The position numbers and the translations under genes were made by a program. A stretch of DNA of 64,000 nt from Acanthochromis polyacanthus (lineage: Eukaryota > Chordata > Actinopteri > Pomacentridae). This document shows, one piece after another, positions 48,318-59,400 of the stretch. Each line of letters starts with the position of its first letter. Position 1 is the stretch's first letter. The DNA lies in contig NC_067127.1 in NCBI RefSeq assembly GCF_021347895.1, positions 19,378,984-19,442,983 on the forward strand. Direction: 5' to 3'. The notes beneath the pieces were generated by a model, which saw only the letters and a list, made by a program, of their open reading frames with translations, had not been told where the DNA came from and ran no database searches.

Positions 48318-49175
48318 AATGCAACAAAAGTTAGTACACTTTTCACTAGTGAGGTTCAGATCTCTAGTTGTTACAGTACTTTGTTTATCCACCTTTATTT
48401 TTGATGACTGGATCAATGCTCCTCAGTATGGAAGACTGCAGAGTTACACACAGTTCTGCAGAAATGTTCACAGACTATTTTTCAGCTGCTCTTTGCTGCC
48501 GGGTTTGTGTTCTCCTGTCTTTCTTTACAAAATACTCCAGAGATGCTCTGTTAGATTGAAGTCAGGTGACATACTTGTACAGGCCATATTTTCCTTCTTT
48601 TTCTTCTTTGCAAACTCTTGTGTGATTTTGGCAGTGTGCTTTGAATAGTTACGATGCAGGAATATTCCTCTTTCCTCTCTGCAGGCTGGGAGTTATCTTG
48701 TCAGCCATTGCTTTGGTTTATCTACAAGCATTCCTGGTGCATCTAGAAATGTTATCTCTCCTGCACCTTTTGCTCTCATGCAGCCCCATATCATCACACT
48801 CCCAACTCTTTGCTTCACTGTCAGGACTATGCATCTCTGTTCTAACGCTGGTCAAATGTGCTGGACTATATCTGATTTGAAAATGACTCTTTTGTTCTCA
48901 TGTGACCAAACAATGCACTCCCTATTTTCATCATTCTTCTTTTCATGTTCTTTGACAAAATTTAATCTGGCATTTTTATCCCAAAGAGAAAGAGAAAGAT
49001 TTTTTTTTCTTGGACACTCCATAGAGATATTTATTGATGTTTTGCACCGTCCTTCACAATGTCTGCTAACACACAAATTCTGATTTCCATTGACAACCTC
49101 TGTGCAAAGGCTGACGCACTTGCCAGTTTTTCAGAGTTACATTGTGCAATTAGTGAACTGTTCATGGCATTATTT
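48318..49175 (-). mobile_element. Decayed Tc1-like transposon
   Basis: Minus-strand frames carry transposase debris, for example LSLWDKNARLNFVKEHEKK and WSHENKRVIFKSD. These match the usual R-L-x-F-A-x-x-H and W-S-D-E-S-K-F-x-I-F blocks of Tc1 transposases, with the key D-E changed to H-E. The frame is broken in several places; boundaries are approximate. Confidence 0.65.
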
Positions 49176-49181
49176 TAGAAG

Positions 49182-49264
<83 letters not shown>
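49182..49264. repeat. (GATA)n microsatellite, about 21 units
   Basis: Clean GATA tetranucleotides over about 83 bp, directly next to the 3' end of a LINE fragment. Read on the minus strand it is the (TATC)n tail of that LINE. Confidence 0.95.
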
Positions 49265-49265
<1 letters not shown>

Positions 49266-49685
49266 CTTTATTTATCCCCATAGGGAAATTGTTGTATCCG
49301 GCAGCCCACATACAACACCTAACAAAACACAAAAAACATCGTCACGTGTAAAAACATAAAACATAAAAACATAAAAAGGGTAAGCGAGTTGAGAGTAGGG
49401 GAGCTATGAGGAGTTATGTATTCTGATGGCTGAAGGGATGAAGGATCGCCTGAAGCGCTCCATCCTGCAGCGCATTGAATGCAGACGGTCGCTGCGGCTG
49501 CTTTTTTGTCCGGAGACAGTACTGTACAAAGGATGGGTGGGATTTGTCAGGATGCTCTGCATCTTGGCCCTCATGCATCTCTCAACTACTGTCCCCACAT
49601 CGTCCAGACCTCTCCCGACCACGTAACCAGCTCTCTTAATAAGCTTGTCCAGCCTCCTGTCCTTGTCCATCTGCAGCTCTGATTA
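49262..49685 (-). mobile_element. 5'-truncated LINE, 3' end
   Basis: On the minus strand a coding end (49404-49682) is followed by a short 3' UTR ending CCCTATGGGGATAAATAAAG and a (TATC)n tail, the common structure of fish non-LTR retrotransposons. The body is truncated after about 90 codons. Confidence 0.75.
49404..49682 (-). pseudogene. LINE reverse transcriptase C-terminal fragment
   Basis: The minus-strand frame contains RRLDKLIKRAGYVVG, NPTHPLYSTVSGQKSSRSD and ERFRRSFIPSAIRIHNSS, then stop. The R-x-x-K-L-I-x-x-A, N-P-x-H-P-L and R-R-S-F-x-P-x-A-I blocks are the usual tail of fish LINE ORF2 proteins. The reverse transcriptase and endonuclease domains are missing. Confidence 0.8.
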
Positions 49686-51454
49686 CCGTTATTATGGCTC
49701 ATTCTTTACCACCTGATTACTGCCATAAATGTGTTTGGTCCAAAACTTAGAAAATTCTGTTGGTCACAGGGCATTTATAACCATATTCATGCAGTTAGGC
49801 TCTTTGGAAAACACAAGTATTTCAGTTTGGTTTCACTGATCACAAGTGTATTCATTTTTTTACATTGAGTTTCTATTTTGGAGCCTGTATTTGAAATATA
49901 TTTGTAAAGTATTTGTTTTTGATTGTTCATGAGACTTAATACTCCGTTTGTCAGCTTGGAAATAACATATTCACTTTAAGGTATTACGATTTGGAATCCT
50001 TTGACATTCAAGTGATGTTGCAGAGGGATGCAGGCTACTCACTTCTTCTACATATTGTATGTTATGCTGTAATGCAAACTATAATAACAGAAGCGGTTTC
50101 ATGTCAAAACATAATGGGAATGTTTTTGGAGGCTGGTTCCTCTTTAAAGTTCAAAATAAAGAACCATTTCAGTGCCAAATTCAATCTAAAGTTTTGAAAG
50201 CACAGGTTTACTTCTCTTACATGAGCATAAACCCAAGTCAGTGGCTCTATCTGTCTGCAATCTTATCCAACGCATTAAACGCTCTAGGAGACAATGATTT
50301 GACAGAGGTGAAAATGTTCCACGAGCCCATAAGACAGGAAAATAAGCAAATGTTCAGAGTGCATGTTGCCTGCCTGCGTCTATACCAGGCACCATTGTGA
50401 GCTGTGAGAAATAATATCTCCACAAAGCAGCTCATTCAGCTCTTGATATCTCCTGTAACACTCCTCCATAAAGATTCGCTTTCCCACAATGCCGTAATGA
50501 TCGACCTTCACGGGCTCCTCTCTTATTAGAAGGGAATAATTATGTAGGATTGTGTTTTTTTGTTGCACATTTATCTTGAAAGAGGAACAGCTAGATGACA
50601 GCTGAAGGTTATGAATATTTAATGTCATATTTGGAGCATTTATTTCAATTTCAGAGGGAGCACTGAGCTTTTAACCAGAATCACTTTAAATGAAAGAAGG
50701 CTTGTTATCTGTAAGTGCATTTAGGCTTTCTGCTTAATACGCCACTGTTATCAACAGCGCGGTTCATTAGTAGATTTTCGATTCTTCTTCCAGAGACCCT
50801 TTGAATTTCTGCAGTGAGAATACTGAGTAAATTCTAGTCTTCTGTTTCAGTGATGGCGAATTTATTCCTCTATATTCCGCTGTTCCGAACATTAATTTCA
50901 CTGGACAGCTGCTAAATGGTGGTAAAATGCTTTGAGGATTCTATTTGCGCCCCCTGAAATGATTTCTAAGCACATCACCTCAAATCCATTAAATCCAGCT
51001 TTGAATCTCTTAAAACGTCTGCGAGTCATCCTTGGAGCCACATGTAACATTCCCATGTGATTACAACGCCCCTTGATCAATCTGAGTGAATCACTTCATG
51101 ATTGAGCGCCTGAGTCCCCAGAGTCTATAGGCCTGAAATTGTCCTTTATAGATTTGGTATTATATCTCCAGCTCTCCTCCTCTGCCATTAGCTAGTTATT
51201 CACATTTTCATTTTCACCTCTCTGCCTTGTCTTGCCTCCAGATGAGGACGACACTCGCCATTCCAGCTCTGAATTGTCTTGCTATTCACACCACTGTGCC
51301 ACACATGTCGCACTGTGACAGATATGCTTCGATTAACTCCGACCAGGTCTTAGAAAGACATTATACGGGAAGCAAACATCAACTGGGCTTTGTTTTAGAG
51401 TTAAGAAGTAATCTAAATCCGGGAGCAAGCAAATCTTCTATTTTCTCTAAATGA

Positions 51455-51630
51455 CACAGGTTGGACAGGCGACTGCAGGTTCAATCTCGCCCAATCCATC
51501 AGAGGCTGTTATGGGGCAGGGTAGGTGAGTGATAAGGCTTTAAAGCGTCTAGGAGGACGGGGCTTCAGCATTTCATCCACAACAGGCAGCCTACGTCAAT
51601 GTGACTTGCTCGCTGAACGCTTCTGAAGGG
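51455..51630 (+). mobile_element. Possible SINE, family B copy 2 (partial)
   Basis: A B-box-like AGGTTCAATCTC (51477-51488) and AGCATTTCATCCACAACAGG (about 51568) parallel the copy at 42.9 kb. The A-box is not clear. Confidence 0.35.
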
Positions 51631-54600
51631 GGGTTCAATTCAGCAAAGCGCTGCTGAGCCACGCACATCTGCATAAGTTGCTGTCAGGCTAGAGATAGCA
51701 TTGTGGATTGTTAGATTATCATAAAGGAAGCAGCTTTTGTCTCGGCCCTGTGGAATACTAAGTGTTTGCATTTGCAACACAACATTCGTCCTGGCCTGTT
51801 CTTTTTTATTTTCTTTGGCCCTTGTATGGTAATTCATCATCCAGGTCTTGATACATAGTGCGAGGGTACCTGGTGAATGTATTAGCCCCCTGGCTCACAT
51901 GCTGTGCTTCATCCCCTTGGGATATTTTGTATATTAAAACTATAAGGACGTCAGACCTCAATGCAAACAACCATGAGAATTTGTGTTTTGCTTTTTACCC
52001 TCCCAAGGAACATAAACAAAATAACCTGGCAGAAAGGAAATGGAGGTTCAGACAGTGGCCAACCAGTCTGTGTTTTCTCTGCTGTGTTTAAGTTTCAAAA
52101 GCAGGTAATTTCACCTTGGTCAGAGGGAATGGAAACAGCCCAGGTGGGCAATGTGCAGGAGGTTTAATAATGGAAACGGAGGTCTCGAGGGACAAGTCCA
52201 TCTTTGTGAGCAACAGAGGAAGTCCATTACCTTCAGTGTGTCTTTGCTTAATGCAGTGTCTTATTCGTAATTGAAAATCAGAGATGTGCTATCACGCTCG
52301 GATCAAAAGCAGAAATGTGGAGTGTAGTCCTGTGTGCCTCCTTTAGACACCTCGAGGCTGAGCTAAAATATCCCCAAAAGTAGTCATCGTGTAAAACAGA
52401 CTTTTTTTGTACTCCCACATCCCTGTCAGATGAGCTGAAGTACCTCTTCCATTTGGAGTGGCAGAACAGAACCTGCTGTTAACTCGTTGCTTTAGCTTGC
52501 TGGTTCAATAAACTATTGTTTATCTATTCATTTCAACCAACTGTTACCATGATTTATTCATTACTATTACCTGGTGACTATTAACCGTGCTCTCCTGAGC
52601 AGTCAGTCTGTTGTACCTGGTAGTTTCCTGGTTATTGAGGCGATATTTCTACTAAACAACAACTCAGAAAGAATGTGGATCAGTTCTTCCATCACTTCAT
52701 AATGGTATATTTCTAATTTAGCTATTCCACCATCTCTCCACACACCCTCAGGGGCTAAACGTACTCCTGCACAGTACCTAGAAGGTTATTTGTTTCCATT
52801 TATTTAAAATAATTGCACATATGCCAAACACAAGTAATTTTCCTCATTATTTACTTCCTTGTGTTCATTTGCATTAATCTTTGTATCGTTATGTCTCCCC
52901 ATCTCCATTTTTGGAAGCTCATTACTGTAAAAATAGGACTGAGTCACCTATTGAAGTGACTGTATTGGTCACCAGTTATTTCAAGTGAAGCCCTCTTTCA
53001 AAAGAGGACAGGCACTGTTACCCCGACTTACTCATGATTTACAGCTGCTTGTATATCTGCTGCAGTCAACATATTCATCACTGAAAGTGACATTGCATTA
53101 TGCTGACTCTCCCCTGGGGAATGCTAACATTAAACATCATGCTCGTGCACCATCATGATAGCCCAGAGACGGCTTTGCGGGGGAAGAGCGTGTGTGAAAA
53201 CTTCCATATTAAAAGCATTATAAGGAGCAGATTTTTCACTCCCACCTCCCTCATGAAAAATGTACAGCGGCATATTCATTACTTCATTGAGCTAACTGAG
53301 TGTGACAAGCGGAGAGCTCCAGCAACCGAGGGCAGGGAAGCAGCACTACAATAAAGCCTTCGGCCACTCTCTGAGGACATGGCTACCCCCGCCGTTCATG
53401 AGAGCTTCATCTCTGCGCTCCGTCTGAATTTTTCCAAATGGTTGAGGGTGCCGCACACAGTATGAGACAGAGTTCACTTCAGCCAATTTGCCCTCTAATC
53501 TAATGCATGCATGGTCAACGGGCAGTAATCAATTCACTGCCTTTACAGTGTGATGACTATGAGCCGTGAGCTATGACTTAGGGCCCTTATGCTATAAATA
53601 TGGTCATGCATTTTCATCAGTTTACAAGACATACGGATATAATCCCAGCAGTGGATGCTTTGAGCTTCAAATGTCAATGAGGGTCCTTGCATGAACTCCA
53701 CTGCATATCATGCATACAAAGAGAAGGCTGGGTATATATGAATTTCATGAGACATGGCCCTACAGGTATATAGAGGCACCTAATGCATCAACGCTTTACA
53801 CAGAAATAGCAGGAACATTTGCAAATACTAATATCTGTCAGTCATCTGTCCCCATTTCATTTCTTTCGGAGGCGAAGGATGCTGTCTGTCTGTGTTTTGA
53901 CCTTCCAGCTCTGTCTGTATGATCCCGAGGTGCCAGACTGGGTCACCCTCAGCCCTGCTGTCTGATTAACAAAAATTACACCCTGCCCAGGGCATCATCA
54001 GGCCATATTGTCCTCAGACAGTCAACACTGCAATTGCGACTTTGTTGCTGCAGCAGCATCAGCAAACGACAATGGCTCTTAATCCAGAGCAACAGTTTCT
54101 TTTTTCTGTCAGATGAATGCAGCCTGGGCAAATTAGCGGCTGCTGCACTGTACCATTGGGCCTGGCACCATGGGTGAGATGTGAGATTTAAATAATTTCT
54201 GAGTCTGTGGAGGAGTCTAGAGAATGGCAGACAAGCTGACTAATAACACGGGATCCAGTAACAAGGGCTGCTCCGATGGTAATGACTCCTCTCTCCAGAA
54301 ATATCTGATTCCCTGCAAAAAAAATGCAATCATCTCAGACTGAGGTTGATATTTAAAATCCTGAAACAACAGAAACCCCTGAAATAATTGGGAAACAAAG
54401 TATTAAGGGATGAGGAATTTCTGATATGGGAATAATTAATGGAGCCCAAATGCAATAAATCATGTGGACTTCTGGACCTATATGGCTCTTTTCATTAGAA
54501 CTGTATGAAAATACAGACCATGTTCTCGTGAGATAGAAGACTGATGCAACAGTCTGGAGAAGCCTTTCAAAAGAAGCCGACATTAGATCTCACAAGTGTC

Positions 54601-55061
54601 ATTTGTGCTCTCCTTTTGTGGAGGAACATTGTGTGGGAGTTGGGCATATTCGCCACTCAGTTATCAGAATAACTCTAATTAGGCTATTTTTAACACATCC
54701 TTTTCAACAGCTCTTGGGTGTTTACATTTGCTAATGACAGCCTGAGTAAAAATCATCTATCAGCAAGCATCAGCATCATCGCCACTGACACATTACCATG
54801 AATTCTCTCCCAAGAAAAACGCCACCTCGCCAAGATGCTTTCACTGTTTATATAAAGCACACATGTTGTGTGGCTGCAACACGTGTGCCCTATATTTATG
54901 TGACATATTTACATTTTCACAATACGTCTCAGATAGCCCGGGCAAACTAATTAATAGGCAGTGAGCCACACAGTTTTTGTGTGTTTTTTTGCTCCAGTGA
55001 ATACAAGACAGCTCTTTCAAGCCAGCACGTTCACACAGATTACACCCTTTGTAAAAAAAAA

Positions 55062-55080
55062 AAAAAACAACAAAAAAACA
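55062..55080. repeat. A-rich tract
   Basis: Run of A with C interruptions near a GTAAAAAAAAAAAAAACAAC string; positions approximate. Confidence 0.6.
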
Positions 55081-55987
55081 TTTTGCTTCCATGCGATTTA
55101 CATAATTTTCATTTAGTTTACTGTCAACTTTAAAAACACAGCTTATATTTGAAGTTTCTCTTTCAGCTAACACCACTTCAGGCTGAGAAAAATAGCTGGT
55201 TTCGCCTGCATGCGCCAAGAAAAATCATTGTAATGTTTCTTCGGGGACTTTGGAACAACTCAGTATTGGGTTTATGTTCACCTTGTTGTACAATAGTGGT
55301 ATTTTTAAACTCATAATGTATCATCATAATATTACAACAGAGACCTATATTTGTTGTGCCTAGATATTTGTGGACTGTCATTTGATTCATAAGGGACTGG
55401 ACAGGATGCACAGGCCTGTTTCTTGTGTTACCACCTGATAATATAGGCTCTATTGCTCCATCTAGTGGTCGCTTGGATTAAAGCCAGACAAGTTTTTAAA
55501 CAAGAAAACCCATCACAAGAAGTAATGTAGCTCTCTCTCAGGAGGCTCCCTCCACTAAACCCTGAGGCAGGGCCAAGACTCCTCTTTATTATTTGCCACC
55601 AAAACACATTTATGTGGAGTAATTTTCCGCCCCTGACCACTCACAAAACTTTTTTATTTGGCCAGTGTGATAAATTAGTAGTAGTAGTTGCCAAAATATA
55701 GCAGCTCAGAGGAAGCATTATTAGTCGTGAATGCTCCCCTGGGGTGGATCAGTGCAGTGTGACGTTTACAATAGTTGTCAGGGGAGGTTTTTAGAATCTG
55801 TAGCCTATTATTATAACAAACAGAGAATAAATGTTGTGCTGCAGCTACACCTCAACGGCCTGCAGGTCATGTGGCCTCCCCTGCATGTCAGTAATTTGAT
55901 CTGAGCAGCAAACAAAGACAGTCTCTGGGCAACATGCGCTTACTGCAAAGACGCACAAGCATTCTTTGAGTTTCTCCACAGGTAGTA

Positions 55988-56408
55988 ATGACTGCAGCAC
56001 CAGATCCCTCCAAGCCGTTCTCCGCAGAGCTACATGTCATCAGACGGCTGAACTCCAGTCTGTACAGGGACGGTGGTGGAGATGGACTGGGCGCCGGTCG
56101 GGCACTTTCTCCTAGATTTCATCTTTCTGCCGGGCACGTCTTCCTGTCTCCTTTACGAGACGACGTCCCCCTGTTGGACCCTTGCTGTGGTCAGCTGAGC
56201 GCTGGAGCAGAGGTGGACCTGGGGGTCAAAGGTCGACAGAAATTCATAGATTTCCATCATGTGGCTTCTGCTCTACAAGTCCCTCCAGGCTTCAGAGAGA
56301 GGCCTCAAACAGCCCCGATCCACTCTGGTATCTGTGTGGACCTGAGCGAGGACAAGGCCTGGAACTCCAGGAGGATCCCTGATGCAGCCTTGAGAGCTCG
56401 ACTAAATG
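55988..56408 (+). CDS. spmip7: spmip7 first coding exon
   Basis: The acceptor TTTCTCCACAG ends at 55981 and the ATG lies six bases into the exon (GTAGTAATGA), which implies an upstream non-coding exon. 140 codons plus one base end at the donor AATG|GTAAAA. GC-rich coding composition against AT-rich flanks. It contains ICVDLSEDKAWNSRRIPD. Confidence 0.85.
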
Positions 56409-59400
56409 GTAAAATATCATGAGATTATTTCTACATTTACATAATGTTCTAATGGTCAGAGCAATGGAGATGAACAGGATATCTACTGTAGAGCAGTCAA
56501 AGCTGGAATAACAACAGGACAACTACACCAAACTCCCAGGGGCACAAAATATATTCAGGATTAGTCAGTTAACTGCCTAGTGGAAAAACAGAAAACTAAT
56601 TAACAACCATTCTGATGATCAATTAACCATTTTTCCAAAGCAAACATCCAATATTCCCTACTGCCAGAATCTCATTTGTTAAGAATTCCTGCTTTTCTTT
56701 ATCTCATTTTTAAGTAAATTGATAATCATTACACATTTGCATTGTTGTTTGGGAAACAGAAGCAATTCACCTTAGATACTGTGAAATCGTATCGCTGGTT
56801 TTTCACTGTAGACCCAATGATTAATAGGCTATTCAAGAAAGTAGGCAGATTAATAAAATTGGTCTTGTTTGTTCCCAAAAGAAAATTTGTTAGGTGGCAG
56901 TAAAAGCCAGAAGACAAGATAAAAACATAAAGTATGTGAAGACATCATGAATACAAAACAGAAAAGAGAAAGAAAGGAATACAGATTAAACATTAGCTTG
57001 TCGCCCAGCTGAACGGCAGACGTTTTACTGCAGTTGCTGCTTGACTTTGGCTCATCAGTCATGTCTGCTGCAGGGTGAGAGGTCAAAGCACCGGAGATCA
57101 GCAGAAACAAGATTATTGGGATTTTTCATTTAAATTACTTAAGATGTTAAAACGCCACACAAACAATACTCAGACCACCCTTCTGCGTTTAAAAATAAAG
57201 CAAACATTGCTTGTAGTATTAAGGAGGGCCTCATTAATGCTGCTACTACTGCATTTCTGCCTCTATGTATACACAATTTACCTTTTGTCTTCTGTGCAGG
57301 ACTTGTGTCACAACCTAATTAAATCATCTAAATTCATCAGCTCTTTGAGTACAATCAGAAATTTGATTAGAAAAATAGATGCTTAGAGCCCTTTCGTGCA
57401 TGGCATCTACTACAGTGGTCAGTTAGTCACACTTCAGCGGAAACCATAGTAATTAAAATAATAACTCCTGACCAACAATCTGTATTCCTCTATAATCGGT
57501 GTCTTTACTAAGGTTTCTTATTGTGAAAAATTATAACTAAAAAATGACTGATGTTGGTAGAAATGTGCCTTTCACCTTTTCAGTATTTAGCAAAAACTTT
57601 TAATTCTACAAAAACACTAAATACAAAAAGCGTGTGTCATCTTTTGTCTATGAGTGAACATGCAGTTGTTTGCTGTAGTGTAATTCATGCATGAACAGTT
57701 ATATTCTGCTCATCAGTGTGCATCAGTTTCATGAAAAAACATGAATACAGTGATATTATTATCGGATATGAATTATTGTGAACGCTGCACATAAGATAGA
57801 TGTAAGTAAATTGATGAGGATTTATGGTGATGCACGTTAATTAAAAAATTTACCTGCAAGTGGTGGTTTCTCACAAGAAATTAATGGATTTTTGCTAAAT
57901 GAGTTGCATTTTTCTCAAAGCCAGAAAACTCTGCTTCACTTACAAACACCAAACTTTATTTCTATCTATATTCTGAAGGTTTTTAGAGAGGAGTATATTC
58001 ATGCATCATTCATAGTCTGGTTTATGGAACATTTCATTCCTAACTACATTGTGAAAATCAATTTTTTAGGGCTGTTCACAGTATTTTCTGATTTATAAAG
58101 CAATAAAAAGTGATACCTAAATTCCACTTTGCGAAAGCATTTATTTATAATGTGTCAAAAAAATGAAAAAAGGATTTTTATTGAGACAATGCAACCGCTG
58201 CACATTGTTGTAAACATAAAGTGTCAGAAAACTTGTACTGGAAAAAAAAACTGCCTAAATGTAAGTAATCAACTCGGGACTTTTCACAGATATACAGTAA
58301 GGTTCAAAGGTTTGGGGTCACTTAGAAATGTCTTATTTTTGAAAGAGTAGCAGTTTTTTCAATGAAGATAACATTAATTTAATCAGAAATACAGTGTAGA
58401 CATTGTTAATATGGTAAATGACTATTCTAGCTTGAAACAGCTGATTTTTAATGGAATATCTACATAGGGGTACAGAGGAACATTTCTAGCAACCATCACT
58501 GCTGTGTTCTAATGCTACATTGTGTTAGCTAATGGTGTTTAAAGGATAACAGATGATTAGAAAACCCTTGTGCAATTATGTTAGCGCATGAATAAAAGTG
58601 TGAGTTTTCATGGAAAACATGAAATTGTCTGGGTGACCCCAAACTTTTGAAAGGTAGTGTACTTGTTAATGGACTGCTTTTTTCTCCGCTAACCCGTAGC
58701 ATTTCACCTTAAAGTGAATTTTAAGCCACTGATGTGCCCAGTAGTGAATGGTTGTGTGTCTTTCTCAAAAATAATAAGAATTGGAAAGAAAAAAAACCTA
58801 AACAATTTGACATGTATGAAAGGATTAAATGTGATTAGGCTACTCTAGCATGTCTTATCTACAGACAACAGTTTGTACACTTGTCTTGGCAAAATGTTTT
58901 TATATTGTTGCCCTGGACATTACTTGTAAGCTAGTATTTTTAAAATGTAAACATTAGATACTGTGAGCTAACTTTAGTGGTAAAATTTATATTTTGCTCC
59001 TGAATGAGTCTCAATCTAAGGTAACTAGTTAGCATGGCTGGTAGTTAGCTACTACTGCTAGCAGCTTTACTCAACATTTTTTGTTTTCTTATAGTTTTCC
59101 ATGCTGCCAGTATAGTGTACATTGATGTAAAAGGGATTTCTATTTCAGTCAATGCTTTAATTGCAGCTCTAAAGCTGTAAATCCTAAATAAATACCCAAG
59201 AAATTTATTAAAAGCCTTGTACTGACTGACTAAACTAGCTGTCAAAGTTAGCTTAGAAAAAGACAGCTCATTGCAAGAACAGGATTTACCATTAAATCTG
59301 ATAGTGTGCTTACATGTAGTATAAATTTCTCTTCAAAGAAGTTATCACAAACAACCTGACACATAAAAAATCTGCAGCTGCCTGTACTAAAGATAAGCAG

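Larger units (their letters stand above)
42791..55981. other. vwc2-spmip7 intergenic region
   Basis: No convincing exon. It holds a possible SINE (42.9 kb), two family T MITEs (45.2 and 47.4 kb), a fish-type repeat (46.6 kb), a decayed Tc1-like element (48.3-49.2 kb), and a GATA run plus LINE end (49.2-49.7 kb). About 50.4-55 kb is mostly repeat-free and may carry regulatory DNA. I looked for ZPBP exons, which sit here in mammals, and saw none. Confidence 0.6.

Noticed and set aside
54841..55218. 125-codon minus-strand frame
   Set aside because: Contains a poly-Phe run produced by a poly-A tract; no domain.
57075..57386. 103-codon frame and possible acceptor at 57300 as an extra spmip7 exon
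   Set aside because: In the phase set by exon 1 it meets a stop after a few codons, and splicing exon 1 directly to 59685 keeps the frame.
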